Shown in pieces: positions 1 to 6,722 of a stretch of DNA of 20,757 nt. Under the pieces are notes generated by a model, which was not told where the DNA came from, did no database searches, and saw nothing but the letters and a program-made list of their open reading frames with translations. Origin of the DNA: an uncultured Oribacterium sp. (GTDB lineage: Bacteria > Bacillota > Clostridia > Lachnospirales > Lachnospiraceae). The number at the start of each line of letters is the position of its first letter. Position 1 is the first letter of the stretch. Where the stretch lies: contig CAAGRO010000075.1 of NCBI GenBank assembly GCA_900772695.1, positions 1-20,757 on the forward strand. The letters run 5' to 3'. A program made the translations under genes and the position numbers.

Positions 1-391
1 AGCAGGCGGCCGCCGGCCGCCTGTCCGGGTGCGCCGCCCAGTAGGCTTCGAGAATCGGCAGCAGACGGCCCTTCTCCTGATTGCCGACGAGGATGTCCAC
101 CGCGGTATCCGTCTGAAGCTCTGCAGCGCGCGCCTGCACATAGCAGCCGGCTGCGATCACGACGGCATCCGGATTCATGCTGCGGGCCTTGTGAATCATC
201 TGCCGCGACTTCCGATCGGCGATGTTCGTGACGGAACAGGTATTGATGATATAGATGTCGGCTGCGGCACCCTCCCAGGGCACGATCCGGATGCCGGCGC
301 GACGGAGCTCCTCGAGCATCGCATCCGCTTCATAGGCATTGACCTTGCAGCCCAGATTATGCAGGGCTGCTGTTAATTTAAAGTATTCCAT
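1..391 (-). CDS. mtaB: MtaB, tRNA N6-threonylcarbamoyladenosine methylthiotransferase (5' part only)
   Basis: Partial gene running off the left edge; I translated it by hand from the ATG at 391 (130 codons visible). It begins MEYFKLTAALHNLGCKVNAY and carries the three cysteines of the N-terminal methylthiotransferase (UPF0004) domain: C15 in LGCKVN, C51 in NTCSVTN and C83 in AAGCYVQ. In this family they bind the auxiliary iron-sulfur cluster; the radical SAM and TRAM domains would lie outside the window. The LGCKVNxYE signature and Firmicute synteny (mtaB follows dnaJ-prmA-rsmE in Bacillus) favour MtaB (YqeV) over MiaB or RimO. Known role: methylthiolation of t6A37 to ms2t6A37 in ANN-decoding tRNAs. 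No strong Shine-Dalgarno precedes the ATG, but no other in-frame start is available nearby. It is divergent from the HPr-like gene. Confidence 0.93.
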   Translation of the reverse strand, partial: MEYFKLTAALHNLGCKVNAYEADAMLEELRRAGIRIVPWEGAAADIYIINTCSVTNIADRKSRQMIHKARSMNPDAVVIAAGCYVQARAAELQTDTAVDILVGNQEKGRLLPILEAYWAAHPDRRPAAAC

Positions 392-395
392 TCTA

Positions 396-424
396 TTGAC
401 TTTTGATAAGCGTTTTCCTAAAAT
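396..424 (+). promoter_or_regulatory. Sigma-A-type promoter of the HPr-like gene
   Basis: TTGACT (396-401), a 17-bp spacer, then TAAAAT (419-424). It is followed by a short leader and a strong AAGGAGG site at 451-457, ahead of the GTG start at 466. The -35 box begins five bases from the mtaB start on the other strand. Confidence 0.8.
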
Positions 425-465
425 TAGTTTGTACTGTGAATATTATTTTTAAGGAGGACTAAATC

Positions 466-708
466 GTGAAAACCGTTCGTATCTCGCTTAATTCTATCGA
501 TAAAGTAAAGTCTTTTGTTAATGAGCTCGTGAAGTTCACTGACGTTGACTTCGACCTCGTATCAGGCCGCTATGTAATCGATGCCAAGTCCATCATGGGT
601 ATCTTCTCCCTGGACCTCAGCAAGCCGATCGATCTGAACATTCACGCGGACGCAGGTCGCATGGATGAGATCGTCAATGCGCTGACACCTTACATCATCG
701 CGCAGTAA
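466..708 (+). CDS. HPr-like protein lacking the active-site histidine
   Basis: 80 residues, GTG start with AAGGAGG eight bases upstream. The protein has the size and pattern of the PTS phosphocarrier HPr: the segment AKSIMGIFSLDL (residues 40-51) matches the regulatory-serine helix of HPr (KSIMG, Ser46), giving Ser42 here. In the N-terminal part the GIHARPA loop is absent; aligning on the KF that follows helix 1 puts Ser10 or Ile11 where His15 should be and Asp12 where Arg17 should be. It therefore should not carry phosphate from Enzyme I, but could in principle be phosphorylated on serine, as Crh of Bacillus is. No PTS genes adjoin it. It has its own promoter and terminator, so it is probably monocistronic. 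Family membership is fairly safe; function is unknown and any regulatory role is inference. Confidence 0.82.
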   Translation: MKTVRISLNSIDKVKSFVNELVKFTDVDFDLVSGRYVIDAKSIMGIFSLDLSKPIDLNIHADAGRMDEIVNALTPYIIAQ

Positions 709-744
709 TCGTATCATTAAGCTGATAAATTAACAAGTATCCTG

Positions 745-779
745 ATGAGTGCGCGCTGTTCGGTGCGTGCTCATTTTTT
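745..779 (+). terminator. Rho-independent terminator of the HPr-like gene
   Basis: A 12-bp stem (745-756 with 763-774, three G-T wobbles), 6-base loop TGTTCG, then six T (774-779). It lies 37 bases after the stop codon. It overlaps the upstream in-frame ATG at 745 of the thiI reading frame, which argues against that start. Confidence 0.82.
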
Positions 780-843
780 GTCCGGCGGGCACGGTGCAGA
801 TGGCATCGACGGCTCGCTTCATCCCTGTACAGAAAGAGGTTTT

Positions 844-2037
844 ATGCAGTATCAGAGCTTTCTCATCAAGTATGCGGAGATCGGCACGAAGGGGAAGAAT
901 CGTTATATCTTCGAAGACGCCCTCGTGCATGACATCCGGAAGAAGCTGGAGCGCGTCGAGGGTGAGTTCCGTGTCACCCGTGAGCGCGGACGTATCTATG
1001 TGACGGCGAAGTCGGAGAACTACGACTACGAGGAAACCGTAGATGCACTTCAGCACGTCTTCGGTATCGTCGGCATCTGCCCGATGATCCAGATGGAGAA
1101 CACACATGACTATCGCGCCATCAGCGATCAGGTACTCACGTATTTCGGCGAGGTCTACGGTGACCGTAAGCTGACCTTCAAGTGCCGCACGACCCGTGCC
1201 GACAAGGAGTTCCCGATGAGCTCCACGGAAATCGACGCCGAGCTCGGCTACGATATCCTGACGAAGTACCCGAACACCACCGTCGATGTACACCATCCGG
1301 ATGTGCTGCTGCATGTCGAGATCCGTCAGTATGTCAACATTTTCTCCGAGGTGCTTCCAGGTGCCGGCGGTATGCCGCTCGGTACGAATGGCAAGGCGAT
1401 GCTCTGCCTCTCCGGCGGTATCGACAGCCCGGTGGCCGGCTACATGATCTCCCGTCGTGGTGCCGTGCTCGAGGCAACCTACTTCCATGCACCGCCATAC
1501 ACCTCCGAGCGTGCGAAACAGAAGGTCGTGGATCTGGCCAATGAAGTCGCCCGCTACACAGGACCGATCGCGCTGCATGTCGTCAACTTCACGGATATCC
1601 AGCTGAAGATCTACGAGGAGTGCCCGCACGAGGAGCTGACGATCATCATGCGTCGTTATATGATGCGTATCGCCGAGGCCATCGCCGAGAAGCGAAACTG
1701 TATCGCACTCATCACGGGCGAGTCCATCGGTCAGGTCGCGAGCCAGACCATGCAGTCCCTCGTCTGCACCAACGAGGTCTGCCATCTTCCGGTCTATCGT
1801 CCGGTCATCGCCTTCGATAAGCAGGAGATCATCGATATCGCCCAGAAGATCGGCACGTACGAAACCTCCATCGAGCCGTTCGAGGACTGCTGCACCATCT
1901 TCGTCGCGAAGCATCCGGTTACGAAGCCGGTCCCGGAGAAGATCCGTGCTTCCGAGCAGATCGTGTATGACGCGATGATCCCGATGGTTGAAAAGGCCGT
2001 GAATGAAGCCGAGCTCATCTGGTGTAACGGCAAATAA
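844..2037 (+). CDS. thiI: ThiI, tRNA uracil 4-sulfurtransferase
   Basis: 397 residues from the ATG at 844 (AAAGAGG just upstream). The reading frame extends back to 745, but that stretch is the preceding gene's terminator and the protein starts MQYQSFLIKYAEIGTKGKNR, as ThiI does. Layout: N-terminal ferredoxin-like plus THUMP region (about 1-165), then a PP-loop adenylation domain with CLSGGIDSPVAGYM (SGGIDSP at 190-196) and the family stretch GESIGQVASQTMQSL, ending with EDCCTIFVAKHP. There is no C-terminal rhodanese domain, as in most Firmicute ThiI. Known role: ATP-dependent thiolation of U8 in tRNA (s4U), in some bacteria also thiamin thiazole sulfur transfer, with sulfur from a cysteine desulfurase; a NifS-type enzyme lies two genes away on the other strand. 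I see no strong promoter between 780 and 843. Confidence 0.96.
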   Translation: MQYQSFLIKYAEIGTKGKNRYIFEDALVHDIRKKLERVEGEFRVTRERGRIYVTAKSENYDYEETVDALQHVFGIVGICPMIQMENTHDYRAISDQVLTYFGEVYGDRKLTFKCRTTRADKEFPMSSTEIDAELGYDILTKYPNTTVDVHHPDVLLHVEIRQYVNIFSEVLPGAGGMPLGTNGKAMLCLSGGIDSPVAGYMISRRGAVLEATYFHAPPYTSERAKQKVVDLANEVARYTGPIALHVVNFTDIQLKIYEECPHEELTIIMRRYMMRIAEAIAEKRNCIALITGESIGQVASQTMQSLVCTNEVCHLPVYRPVIAFDKQEIIDIAQKIGTYETSIEPFEDCCTIFVAKHPVTKPVPEKIRASEQIVYDAMIPMVEKAVNEAELIWCNGK

Positions 2038-2052
2038 TCAGCATCCGCCTGT

Positions 2053-2085
2053 CCGTATCTGCAGTGAATCCGCCTCCAGATACGG
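2053..2085 (+). other. Hairpin in the thiI 3' UTR
   Basis: CCGTATCTG (2053-2061) and CAGATACGG (2077-2085) form a perfect 9-bp stem with a 15-base loop. It has no T-run of its own and sits directly before the terminator at 2090-2123. Confidence 0.55.
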
Positions 2086-2089
2086 TCAG

Positions 2090-2123
2090 AAAAGGCGTCC
2101 CGCAGAGAGCGGGGCGCCTTTTT
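2090..2123. terminator. Bidirectional terminator between thiI and prmA
   Basis: A 12-14 bp GC-rich stem (2090-2103 with 2109-2122, one G-T pair) around the loop AGAGA, with a T-run on the plus side (2119-2123) and an A-run on the left that reads as T on the minus strand. It lies between the convergent stop codons of thiI and prmA and can serve both. Confidence 0.88.
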
Positions 2124-2165
2124 GATGCATTATCCTGCGTTATTCTGATGTATTTTCGGCTGTGA

Positions 2166-3230
2166 TCATTTACGGCGTGCGGTCACATTGACCCACTCGC
2201 CCTGGTGGTTGACTTCCAGTACCTCCCAAATGTCCTCATGCTGACGGAAGGCCTCGAGGACCTCCGCCTCACGCTGGTCGAGGATGCCGGAGGTGATGAA
2301 GAGGCCGTCCTTCTTCAGGAGCGGTCCCACCTCACCGGTCAGCAGTACGATGACCGGTGCCAGGATGTTCGCCACCACGATGTCGTACTTTCCGAGGCCC
2401 ATCCGGGTTTTGATATCCTCATCGCCGATGACATTGCCCACGACCATATCGAAGCAGCTCTCCCGGAGTCCGTTCGCCTGCAGATTATCGTGTACCGCCG
2501 GAACGGCTTCCTCATCGAGGTCGGTGCCGTAGACATGGCCGGCGCCGAGCTTCAGCGCGGTGATGCCGAGGATACCGGAGCCGGTACCGATGTCCGCGAT
2601 TTCATCCCCTGCCTGCATGTACTTCTGCAGCTGGCGGATGCAGAGCTGGGTGGTCTCATGCATGCCGGTGCCGAAGGCCGTTCCCGGATCGATCTCGATG
2701 ACGAGCTTATCCTGATCCTCCTCCGGAACCTCCTCCCAGGTCGGCTTGATCAGGAGATCCCCGACGGTAAACGGGTGGAAGAAGGTCTTCCAGTTATTGA
2801 TCCAGTCCTTATCCTCGGTATCCGAGGTCTCGATCGTGCCGAGGCCGATATCGACATACTGCTTCATCTCATCGAGGGTTTCCTGCACCTCCTGAAGCAG
2901 CTTCTTCAGCTCCTGCGGCGTATAGACGTTCGAGGTGTTCGGAATGTAGCTGGCGTCGACCGACGGATCCTCCATCATCTTCTGTACCTTCATGAGTCGA
3001 TCCTGCTTCTGCTCCGGATCCAGTACCTCGACATAGAAGCTAACCTCCGCCGTGCCATCATCCGGTCCGATCTCCGGCAGGATATCGATGAACATCCCCT
3101 TCGTATCCTCCTCGGACAGCGGGATGCGATCCTCGATCTGTACACCATCGATGCCGAGCTCTGCCAGATTTGCGCTGAGGATGTCCTCCGCTTCGGTGGT
3201 CGTATGAATCGTAAATTTTCTCCAGATCAT
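2166..3230 (-). CDS. prmA: PrmA, ribosomal protein L11 methyltransferase
   Basis: 354 residues, ATG at 3230 with a weak GAAAGAGAG site upstream. PrmA uses SAM to trimethylate ribosomal protein L11. Family marks are DPGTAFGTGMHETT (181-194), the SAM-binding DIGTGSG (213-219) and VVANILAPV near 285. The N-terminal substrate-recognition part is followed by an acidic, Lys/Glu-rich stretch of about 60 residues (roughly 65-125), making the protein longer than the usual 290-320 residues. It is the last gene of an apparent rsmE-nifS-prmA run; 60 bases separate it from nifS with no terminator. In Bacillus the order is dnaJ-prmA-rsmE, so the methyltransferases are inverted in order here and separated by a cysteine desulfurase gene. 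Confidence 0.95.
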   Translation of the reverse strand: MIWRKFTIHTTTEAEDILSANLAELGIDGVQIEDRIPLSEEDTKGMFIDILPEIGPDDGTAEVSFYVEVLDPEQKQDRLMKVQKMMEDPSVDASYIPNTSNVYTPQELKKLLQEVQETLDEMKQYVDIGLGTIETSDTEDKDWINNWKTFFHPFTVGDLLIKPTWEEVPEEDQDKLVIEIDPGTAFGTGMHETTQLCIRQLQKYMQAGDEIADIGTGSGILGITALKLGAGHVYGTDLDEEAVPAVHDNLQANGLRESCFDMVVGNVIGDEDIKTRMGLGKYDIVVANILAPVIVLLTGEVGPLLKKDGLFITSGILDQREAEVLEAFRQHEDIWEVLEVNHQGEWVNVTARRK

Positions 3231-3290
3231 CTTCTACTCTCTTTCTAAAAGTTTGCTTTCTGTGTTATAAAGGGCGTTTCGATTTTCAGG

Positions 3291-4448
3291 TCAGAATCGC
3301 GTAAAACGACGAAGCACCGGAAGCAGCTCGCGGAGCGCATCCATGCAGATATCGACCTCTTCCTTCGTATTCTCTGCACCGAAGGAGAAGCGGATCGTGG
3401 AGTCCAGCAGCTCCGGCTTCACGCCGATCGCCTTCAGGGCACCGGAAATACCCGGGTGATTGCTCGAGCAGGCACTGCCGGAGCTGACATAGATGCCCTT
3501 CTCCTCGAGTGCATGCAGCAGCACCTCGGCACGCACCTTCTCGAAGGATACCGAGAGGATATTCGGCGCGGACAGTGCGCCGCGCTCGGAATTGATGGTG
3601 ACACCCTCGAGGGTGTCCAGGGAATCGATGAAGTAGTCCTTCAGTGCCTCGAGGGAGGCCTTATGCTCCTCGAGATGCGCGCAGGCCATCTCGGCTGCGA
3701 GACCGAGGCCGGCGATCCCCGGAACATCATGGGTTCCGGAACGCATGTCCTCCTGCTGACCGCCGCCATAAATCAGCGGACGCAGACGGATCTTCTCGTC
3801 CTTATAGAGGAAGCCGACCCCCTTCGGGCCATGCAGCTTGTGGCCGGATACCGACATCATATCGACGTGCTGCAGCTTCGGACGAAGTGGAATCTTTCCG
3901 TACGCCTGGATCGCATCTGTATGGAACCAGGTATTCGGATTACACTCCTTCACGACACGTCCGATCTCCTCGATCGGCTCGATCGCACCCATCTCGTTGT
4001 TCACGGTCATGATCGTCACCAGGATGGTATCCGGACGGATCGCCGCACGAAGATCGTCGAGGGAAATATGTCCCTTCGCATCCACCGGAAGATACGTCAC
4101 CTCATAGCCGAGCTCAACGAGCACATCCAGCGGACGGTAGATCGCCGCATGCTCGAACGCGGAGGAAATGATATGCTTTCCCTGCTTTCGCTTCGCCATC
4201 GCCGTACCGAAAATCACGGTATTGTTCGACTCCGTACCGCCGGAAGTGAAGAAGATCTCCTTCGGCTTCACCTTCAGGGTCGCCGCCACCTGCTCCCGCG
4301 CATGACGGAAATACTTCTCGGCATCGAAGCCCTTCGTGTGCTTCGAGGACGGATTTCCGTAATCCTCGGTCAGGGTCTTCATCATCAGCTCTACGACCTC
4401 CGGATACGGCTTCGTCGTTGCAGAATTATCAAAATAAATTTCTCTCAT
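3291..4448 (-). CDS. NifS/IscS-type cysteine desulfurase
   Basis: 385 residues from the ATG at 4448; GGGAAG lies just upstream and the protein then begins MREIYFDNSATT, the normal family start. The frame is open to an ATG at 4502, which would add 18 residues with no family resemblance. Class V aminotransferase fold using PLP: GNPSSKH, TSGGTESNN, HTDAIQAYGK, SGHKLHGPKG with the PLP lysine K204, RSGTHDVPG, and SSGSACSS with catalytic Cys327. It converts cysteine to alanine and an enzyme-bound persulfide for Fe-S clusters and tRNA thiolation. No iscU, sufU or iscR adjoins it. With thiI convergent nearby and mtaB further left, sulfur delivery to tRNA modification is the likely job, but that is inference. 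Subfamily (nifS, iscS, nifZ) cannot be fixed from the sequence alone. Confidence 0.94.
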   Translation of the reverse strand: MREIYFDNSATTKPYPEVVELMMKTLTEDYGNPSSKHTKGFDAEKYFRHAREQVAATLKVKPKEIFFTSGGTESNNTVIFGTAMAKRKQGKHIISSAFEHAAIYRPLDVLVELGYEVTYLPVDAKGHISLDDLRAAIRPDTILVTIMTVNNEMGAIEPIEEIGRVVKECNPNTWFHTDAIQAYGKIPLRPKLQHVDMMSVSGHKLHGPKGVGFLYKDEKIRLRPLIYGGGQQEDMRSGTHDVPGIAGLGLAAEMACAHLEEHKASLEALKDYFIDSLDTLEGVTINSERGALSAPNILSVSFEKVRAEVLLHALEEKGIYVSSGSACSSNHPGISGALKAIGVKPELLDSTIRFSFGAENTKEEVDICMDALRELLPVLRRFTRF

Positions 4449-4521
4449 GTTTACTTCCCATCTTTCTATGAAAGGCAGTGACATATCCTGAAGCATGTTC
4501 ACCGGCTTTCGCTTTTCAGGC

Positions 4522-5301
4522 TTACGCCTCGGTCGATTCCAGAGTCAGCATCAGGATGCTCATACTGGTGATGGCTGCTGTTTCTGTACGCAAAATGCGT
4601 TTTCCAAGGGTGATCGGCTCGATACCATGCGCCATGGCATCCTCGATTTCCACATCTGCAAATCCGCCCTCCGGTCCGACGAAAACCGCAATTTTTCCAT
4701 GCTTCGGAAGCTTTCGAAGCTCCTCCATGGTATGGCGGATATCCTTCGCGTTTTCATACGGGATCAGTCGAAGATCAAAGTTTTCCACAAAGCGCATGGC
4801 ATCCTTCCACTTCATCACCGGCATCACCTCCGGGATGATGGAACGCTTCGACTGCTTCGCAGCCGCCTCGGCGATCGCCTGCCAGCGCTCGACCTTCTTC
4901 GCCGCCCGCTTCTCATCGAGCTTTACGACGGTGTTTTTCGTATCGAGCGGGATCACCGCATGGGCACCGAGTTCGACGGCCTTCTGCACAATGAGTTCCA
5001 TCTTATCCTGCTTCGGAAGCCCCTGGAACAGATAGATATCCGCCGGCAGCTCATGCATCTCCTCCACGAAATCGATATGGAGCAGCACCTCCTCCGCACT
5101 CATCTCTGCCTCCGCGCCCGAGGCATCATGAACCTCTGAAACCGTGCACTCATAGTCCGTTCCCTCGCCGTCGGAAATCAGAACCTTCTCACCCGGCTTC
5201 GCCCGAAGCACCTGCACGAGATGCCGGTAATTCTCACCTGTGAGCCGCACCAGCCGCGCCTCGGTATCGATATTTGTTCCGTCTACAAAAAAGTGATGCA
5301 T
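4522..5301 (-). CDS. rsmE: RsmE, 16S rRNA m3U1498 methyltransferase
   Basis: 259 residues, ATG at 5301 behind an AGGAGAAGG site. RsmE methylates N3 of U1498 in 16S rRNA using SAM. The N-terminal PUA-like part starts MHHFFVDGTNI and includes LTGENYRHLVQVLRAKPGEK; the C-terminal SPOUT (knotted) domain carries EAAKQSKR-type residues near 146-154, GPEGGF (209-214) and LGKRILRTETA (233-243), the cofactor-binding knot. Full length for the family. First gene after the dnaJ terminator, with its own promoter candidate at 5340-5368; the downstream cysteine desulfurase gene starts 73 bases after the stop with no terminator between, so rsmE-nifS-prmA is probably one transcript. Confidence 0.96.
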   Translation of the reverse strand: MHHFFVDGTNIDTEARLVRLTGENYRHLVQVLRAKPGEKVLISDGEGTDYECTVSEVHDASGAEAEMSAEEVLLHIDFVEEMHELPADIYLFQGLPKQDKMELIVQKAVELGAHAVIPLDTKNTVVKLDEKRAAKKVERWQAIAEAAAKQSKRSIIPEVMPVMKWKDAMRFVENFDLRLIPYENAKDIRHTMEELRKLPKHGKIAVFVGPEGGFADVEIEDAMAHGIEPITLGKRILRTETAAITSMSILMLTLESTEA

Positions 5302-5339
5302 TCCGCCTTCTCCTGTTTTATGTCTGCAAAATCGTCGCT

Positions 5340-5368
5340 ATTATAACAGAGTCTGCAGAAAAGTGGAA
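5340..5368 (-). promoter_or_regulatory. Probable promoter of rsmE-nifS-prmA
   Basis: On the minus strand a perfect TATAAT -10 box (5340-5345), with a weak -35 TTCCAC (5363-5368) 17 bases upstream. It lies between the dnaJ terminator and the rsmE start, where a new promoter would be needed. The poor -35 lowers confidence. Confidence 0.55.
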
Positions 5369-5374
5369 GAAGCT

Positions 5375-5415
5375 AAAAAACAGCCCCGGAGGACGGCTGC
5401 TGCCATCCTCCGGGG
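5375..5415 (-). terminator. Terminator of the hrcA-grpE-dnaK-dnaJ operon
   Basis: A 10-bp perfect stem CCCCGGAGGA / TCCTCCGGGG (5384-5393 with 5406-5415), an inner GGC/GCC pair, and on the minus strand a run of six T (5375-5380). It lies 12 bases after the dnaJ stop codon. Confidence 0.9.
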
Positions 5416-5427
5416 AATCGGATATCA

Positions 5428-6549
5428 TTATGCGTCCACGGTCTCGCCGCAGGCCTCCGCGTAGGCCTTCAGTGCCTCACGCTGCTTTTTATTCAAGTTC
5501 GTCGGAATATTGACCACGATCGTCACATACTGATCACCGCGAAGATTCGCGTTACTCAGGCTCGGTACACCCTTGCCACGCAGTCTCGTCTTCGTATCAG
5601 ACTGGGTACCCGGCTTGATCTTCAGCTCCACCGGACCATCCACGGTCTTGATCACCTTCGTACCGCCGAGTGCCGCGGTCGCGAAGCTGATCTCCTCGGT
5701 CGAGTAGATATTCGTACCCTGACGCTTGAAGAACGGATGCTGGGAAACCGCGACATCGACGAGAAGATCACCTCTCGGACCGCCATTGCTTCCCGGATCA
5801 CCACCACCGGAACGACGTAAGGTCTGTCCGTCATCGATACCGGCCGGGATCGTCAGCTCGATGTTCTTCTCCGTCGCGATGTAGCCCTCGCCACGACAGT
5901 CCGGACACTTCTCCTTGATGATCTTACCTGAGCCATGACAGTCCGGACAGGTCACCACCTGCTGCACCGTACCGAACATGCTCTGCTGTGTCATCACCAC
6001 CTGACCACGACCGCCGCACTTCGTACAGGTTTCCGGCTGTGTGCCCGGTTTTGCACCCGTACCGTTGCACTTCGGGCAGGTATCCTTGTACCGGATCTTG
6101 ATGGTCTTCTTACAGCCCTTGATGGCCTCGTCGAAGCTGACACGTACACCCGTACGGATCGACTGACCACGGGTCGGCTGGTTTCCACGACTGGCACCGC
6201 CATAGGAGGAGAATCCCCCGCGACCGCCGAAGCCGAACAGATCTCCGAAAATATCCGAGAAGTCCATGCCACCGAAGTCGAAGCCACCATAACCTGTGCT
6301 CTGACCGGCTGCCGAGTTCGGATCGAAGGCTGCATGGCCGTAGGTGTCATATGCCTTTCTCTTTTCCGGATCGGAAAGAACCGCATAGGCCTCATTGCAC
6401 TCCTTGAAGCGAGCCTCTGCCTCCTTATCGCCTGGATTTGCATCCGGATGGTACTTCTTGGCAAGCTTACGGAACGCCTTCTTTATAGTTGCGTCATCTG
6501 CGTTTTTATCCACGCCGAGGACTTCATAGTAATCACGCTTTTCTGCCAT
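5428..6549 (-). CDS. dnaJ: DnaJ, Hsp40 co-chaperone
   Basis: 373 residues, ATG at 6549 behind AGGAGA. Complete type I DnaJ: J domain with HPD at 34-36, which stimulates the DnaK ATPase; a Gly/Phe-rich linker (about 70-120); a zinc-binding domain with four CxxC repeats (158-161, 175-178, 201-204, 215-218, each of the CxxCxGxG type); and C-terminal substrate-binding domains. Last gene of the heat-shock operon. It is separated from dnaK by 173 bases, far more than the other gaps of the operon, and this gap contains a 24-bp palindrome and two smaller hairpins. The J domain delivers unfolded clients to DnaK; GrpE, also encoded here, recycles the nucleotide. Confidence 0.98.
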   Translation of the reverse strand: MAEKRDYYEVLGVDKNADDATIKKAFRKLAKKYHPDANPGDKEAEARFKECNEAYAVLSDPEKRKAYDTYGHAAFDPNSAAGQSTGYGGFDFGGMDFSDIFGDLFGFGGRGGFSSYGGASRGNQPTRGQSIRTGVRVSFDEAIKGCKKTIKIRYKDTCPKCNGTGAKPGTQPETCTKCGGRGQVVMTQQSMFGTVQQVVTCPDCHGSGKIIKEKCPDCRGEGYIATEKNIELTIPAGIDDGQTLRRSGGGDPGSNGGPRGDLLVDVAVSQHPFFKRQGTNIYSTEEISFATAALGGTKVIKTVDGPVELKIKPGTQSDTKTRLRGKGVPSLSNANLRGDQYVTIVVNIPTNLNKKQREALKAYAEACGETVDA

Positions 6550-6570
6550 GTGTTTCTATCTCCTGTTGAT

Positions 6571-6589
6571 GATTCTCTTTCAAAGAATC
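6571..6589 (-). other. Small hairpin just upstream of the dnaJ ribosome binding site
   Basis: GATTCT (6571-6576) and AGAATC (6584-6589) form a 6-bp stem with a 7-base loop, close to the AGGAGA of dnaJ. A second short palindrome (GATGCT, one base, AGCATC) lies at 6612-6624. Either could influence dnaJ translation; the stems are short and may be chance. Confidence 0.3.
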
Positions 6590-6677
6590 TTTTGTACTGT
6601 GAAATATGTCGGATGCTGAGCATCGCCTTTCTGCGAAACTCTCTGCGATACAGAAGCTTCTCATAAGACGAACGTAT

Positions 6678-6701
6678 GCCTCCGGCGCATGCGCCGGAGG
6701 C
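6678..6701 (-). repeat. 24-bp perfect palindrome between dnaK and dnaJ
   Basis: Perfect GC-rich inverted repeat whose left half is GCCTCCGGCGCA, 21 bases after the dnaK stop. As RNA it would form a stem of about 10 bp with a 4-base CATG loop. No T-run follows on either strand, so it is not a canonical terminator. It may be an mRNA-stabilising or attenuating hairpin that makes dnaK and dnaJ levels differ; that is inference. Confidence 0.75.
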
Positions 6702-6722
6702 TTCATGTAGATCTCTCGGGAA

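Noticed and set aside
730..1914. 394-residue open frame on minus, opposite thiI
   Set aside because: It is antisense to a clear ThiI, rich in His/Asp/Arg/Leu as mirror frames of GC-rich genes are, and resembles no family.
2205..4481. Long plus-strand frames opposite prmA and the cysteine desulfurase
   Set aside because: Both lie opposite genes with strong family motifs and have shadow-frame composition.
428..6603. Exact 13-base repeat TTTGTACTGTGAA at 428-440 and 6591-6603, both upstream of minus-strand genes (mtaB and dnaJ)
   Set aside because: Repeats of this length are expected a few times by chance in a window of this size; no other copy seen and no symmetry.
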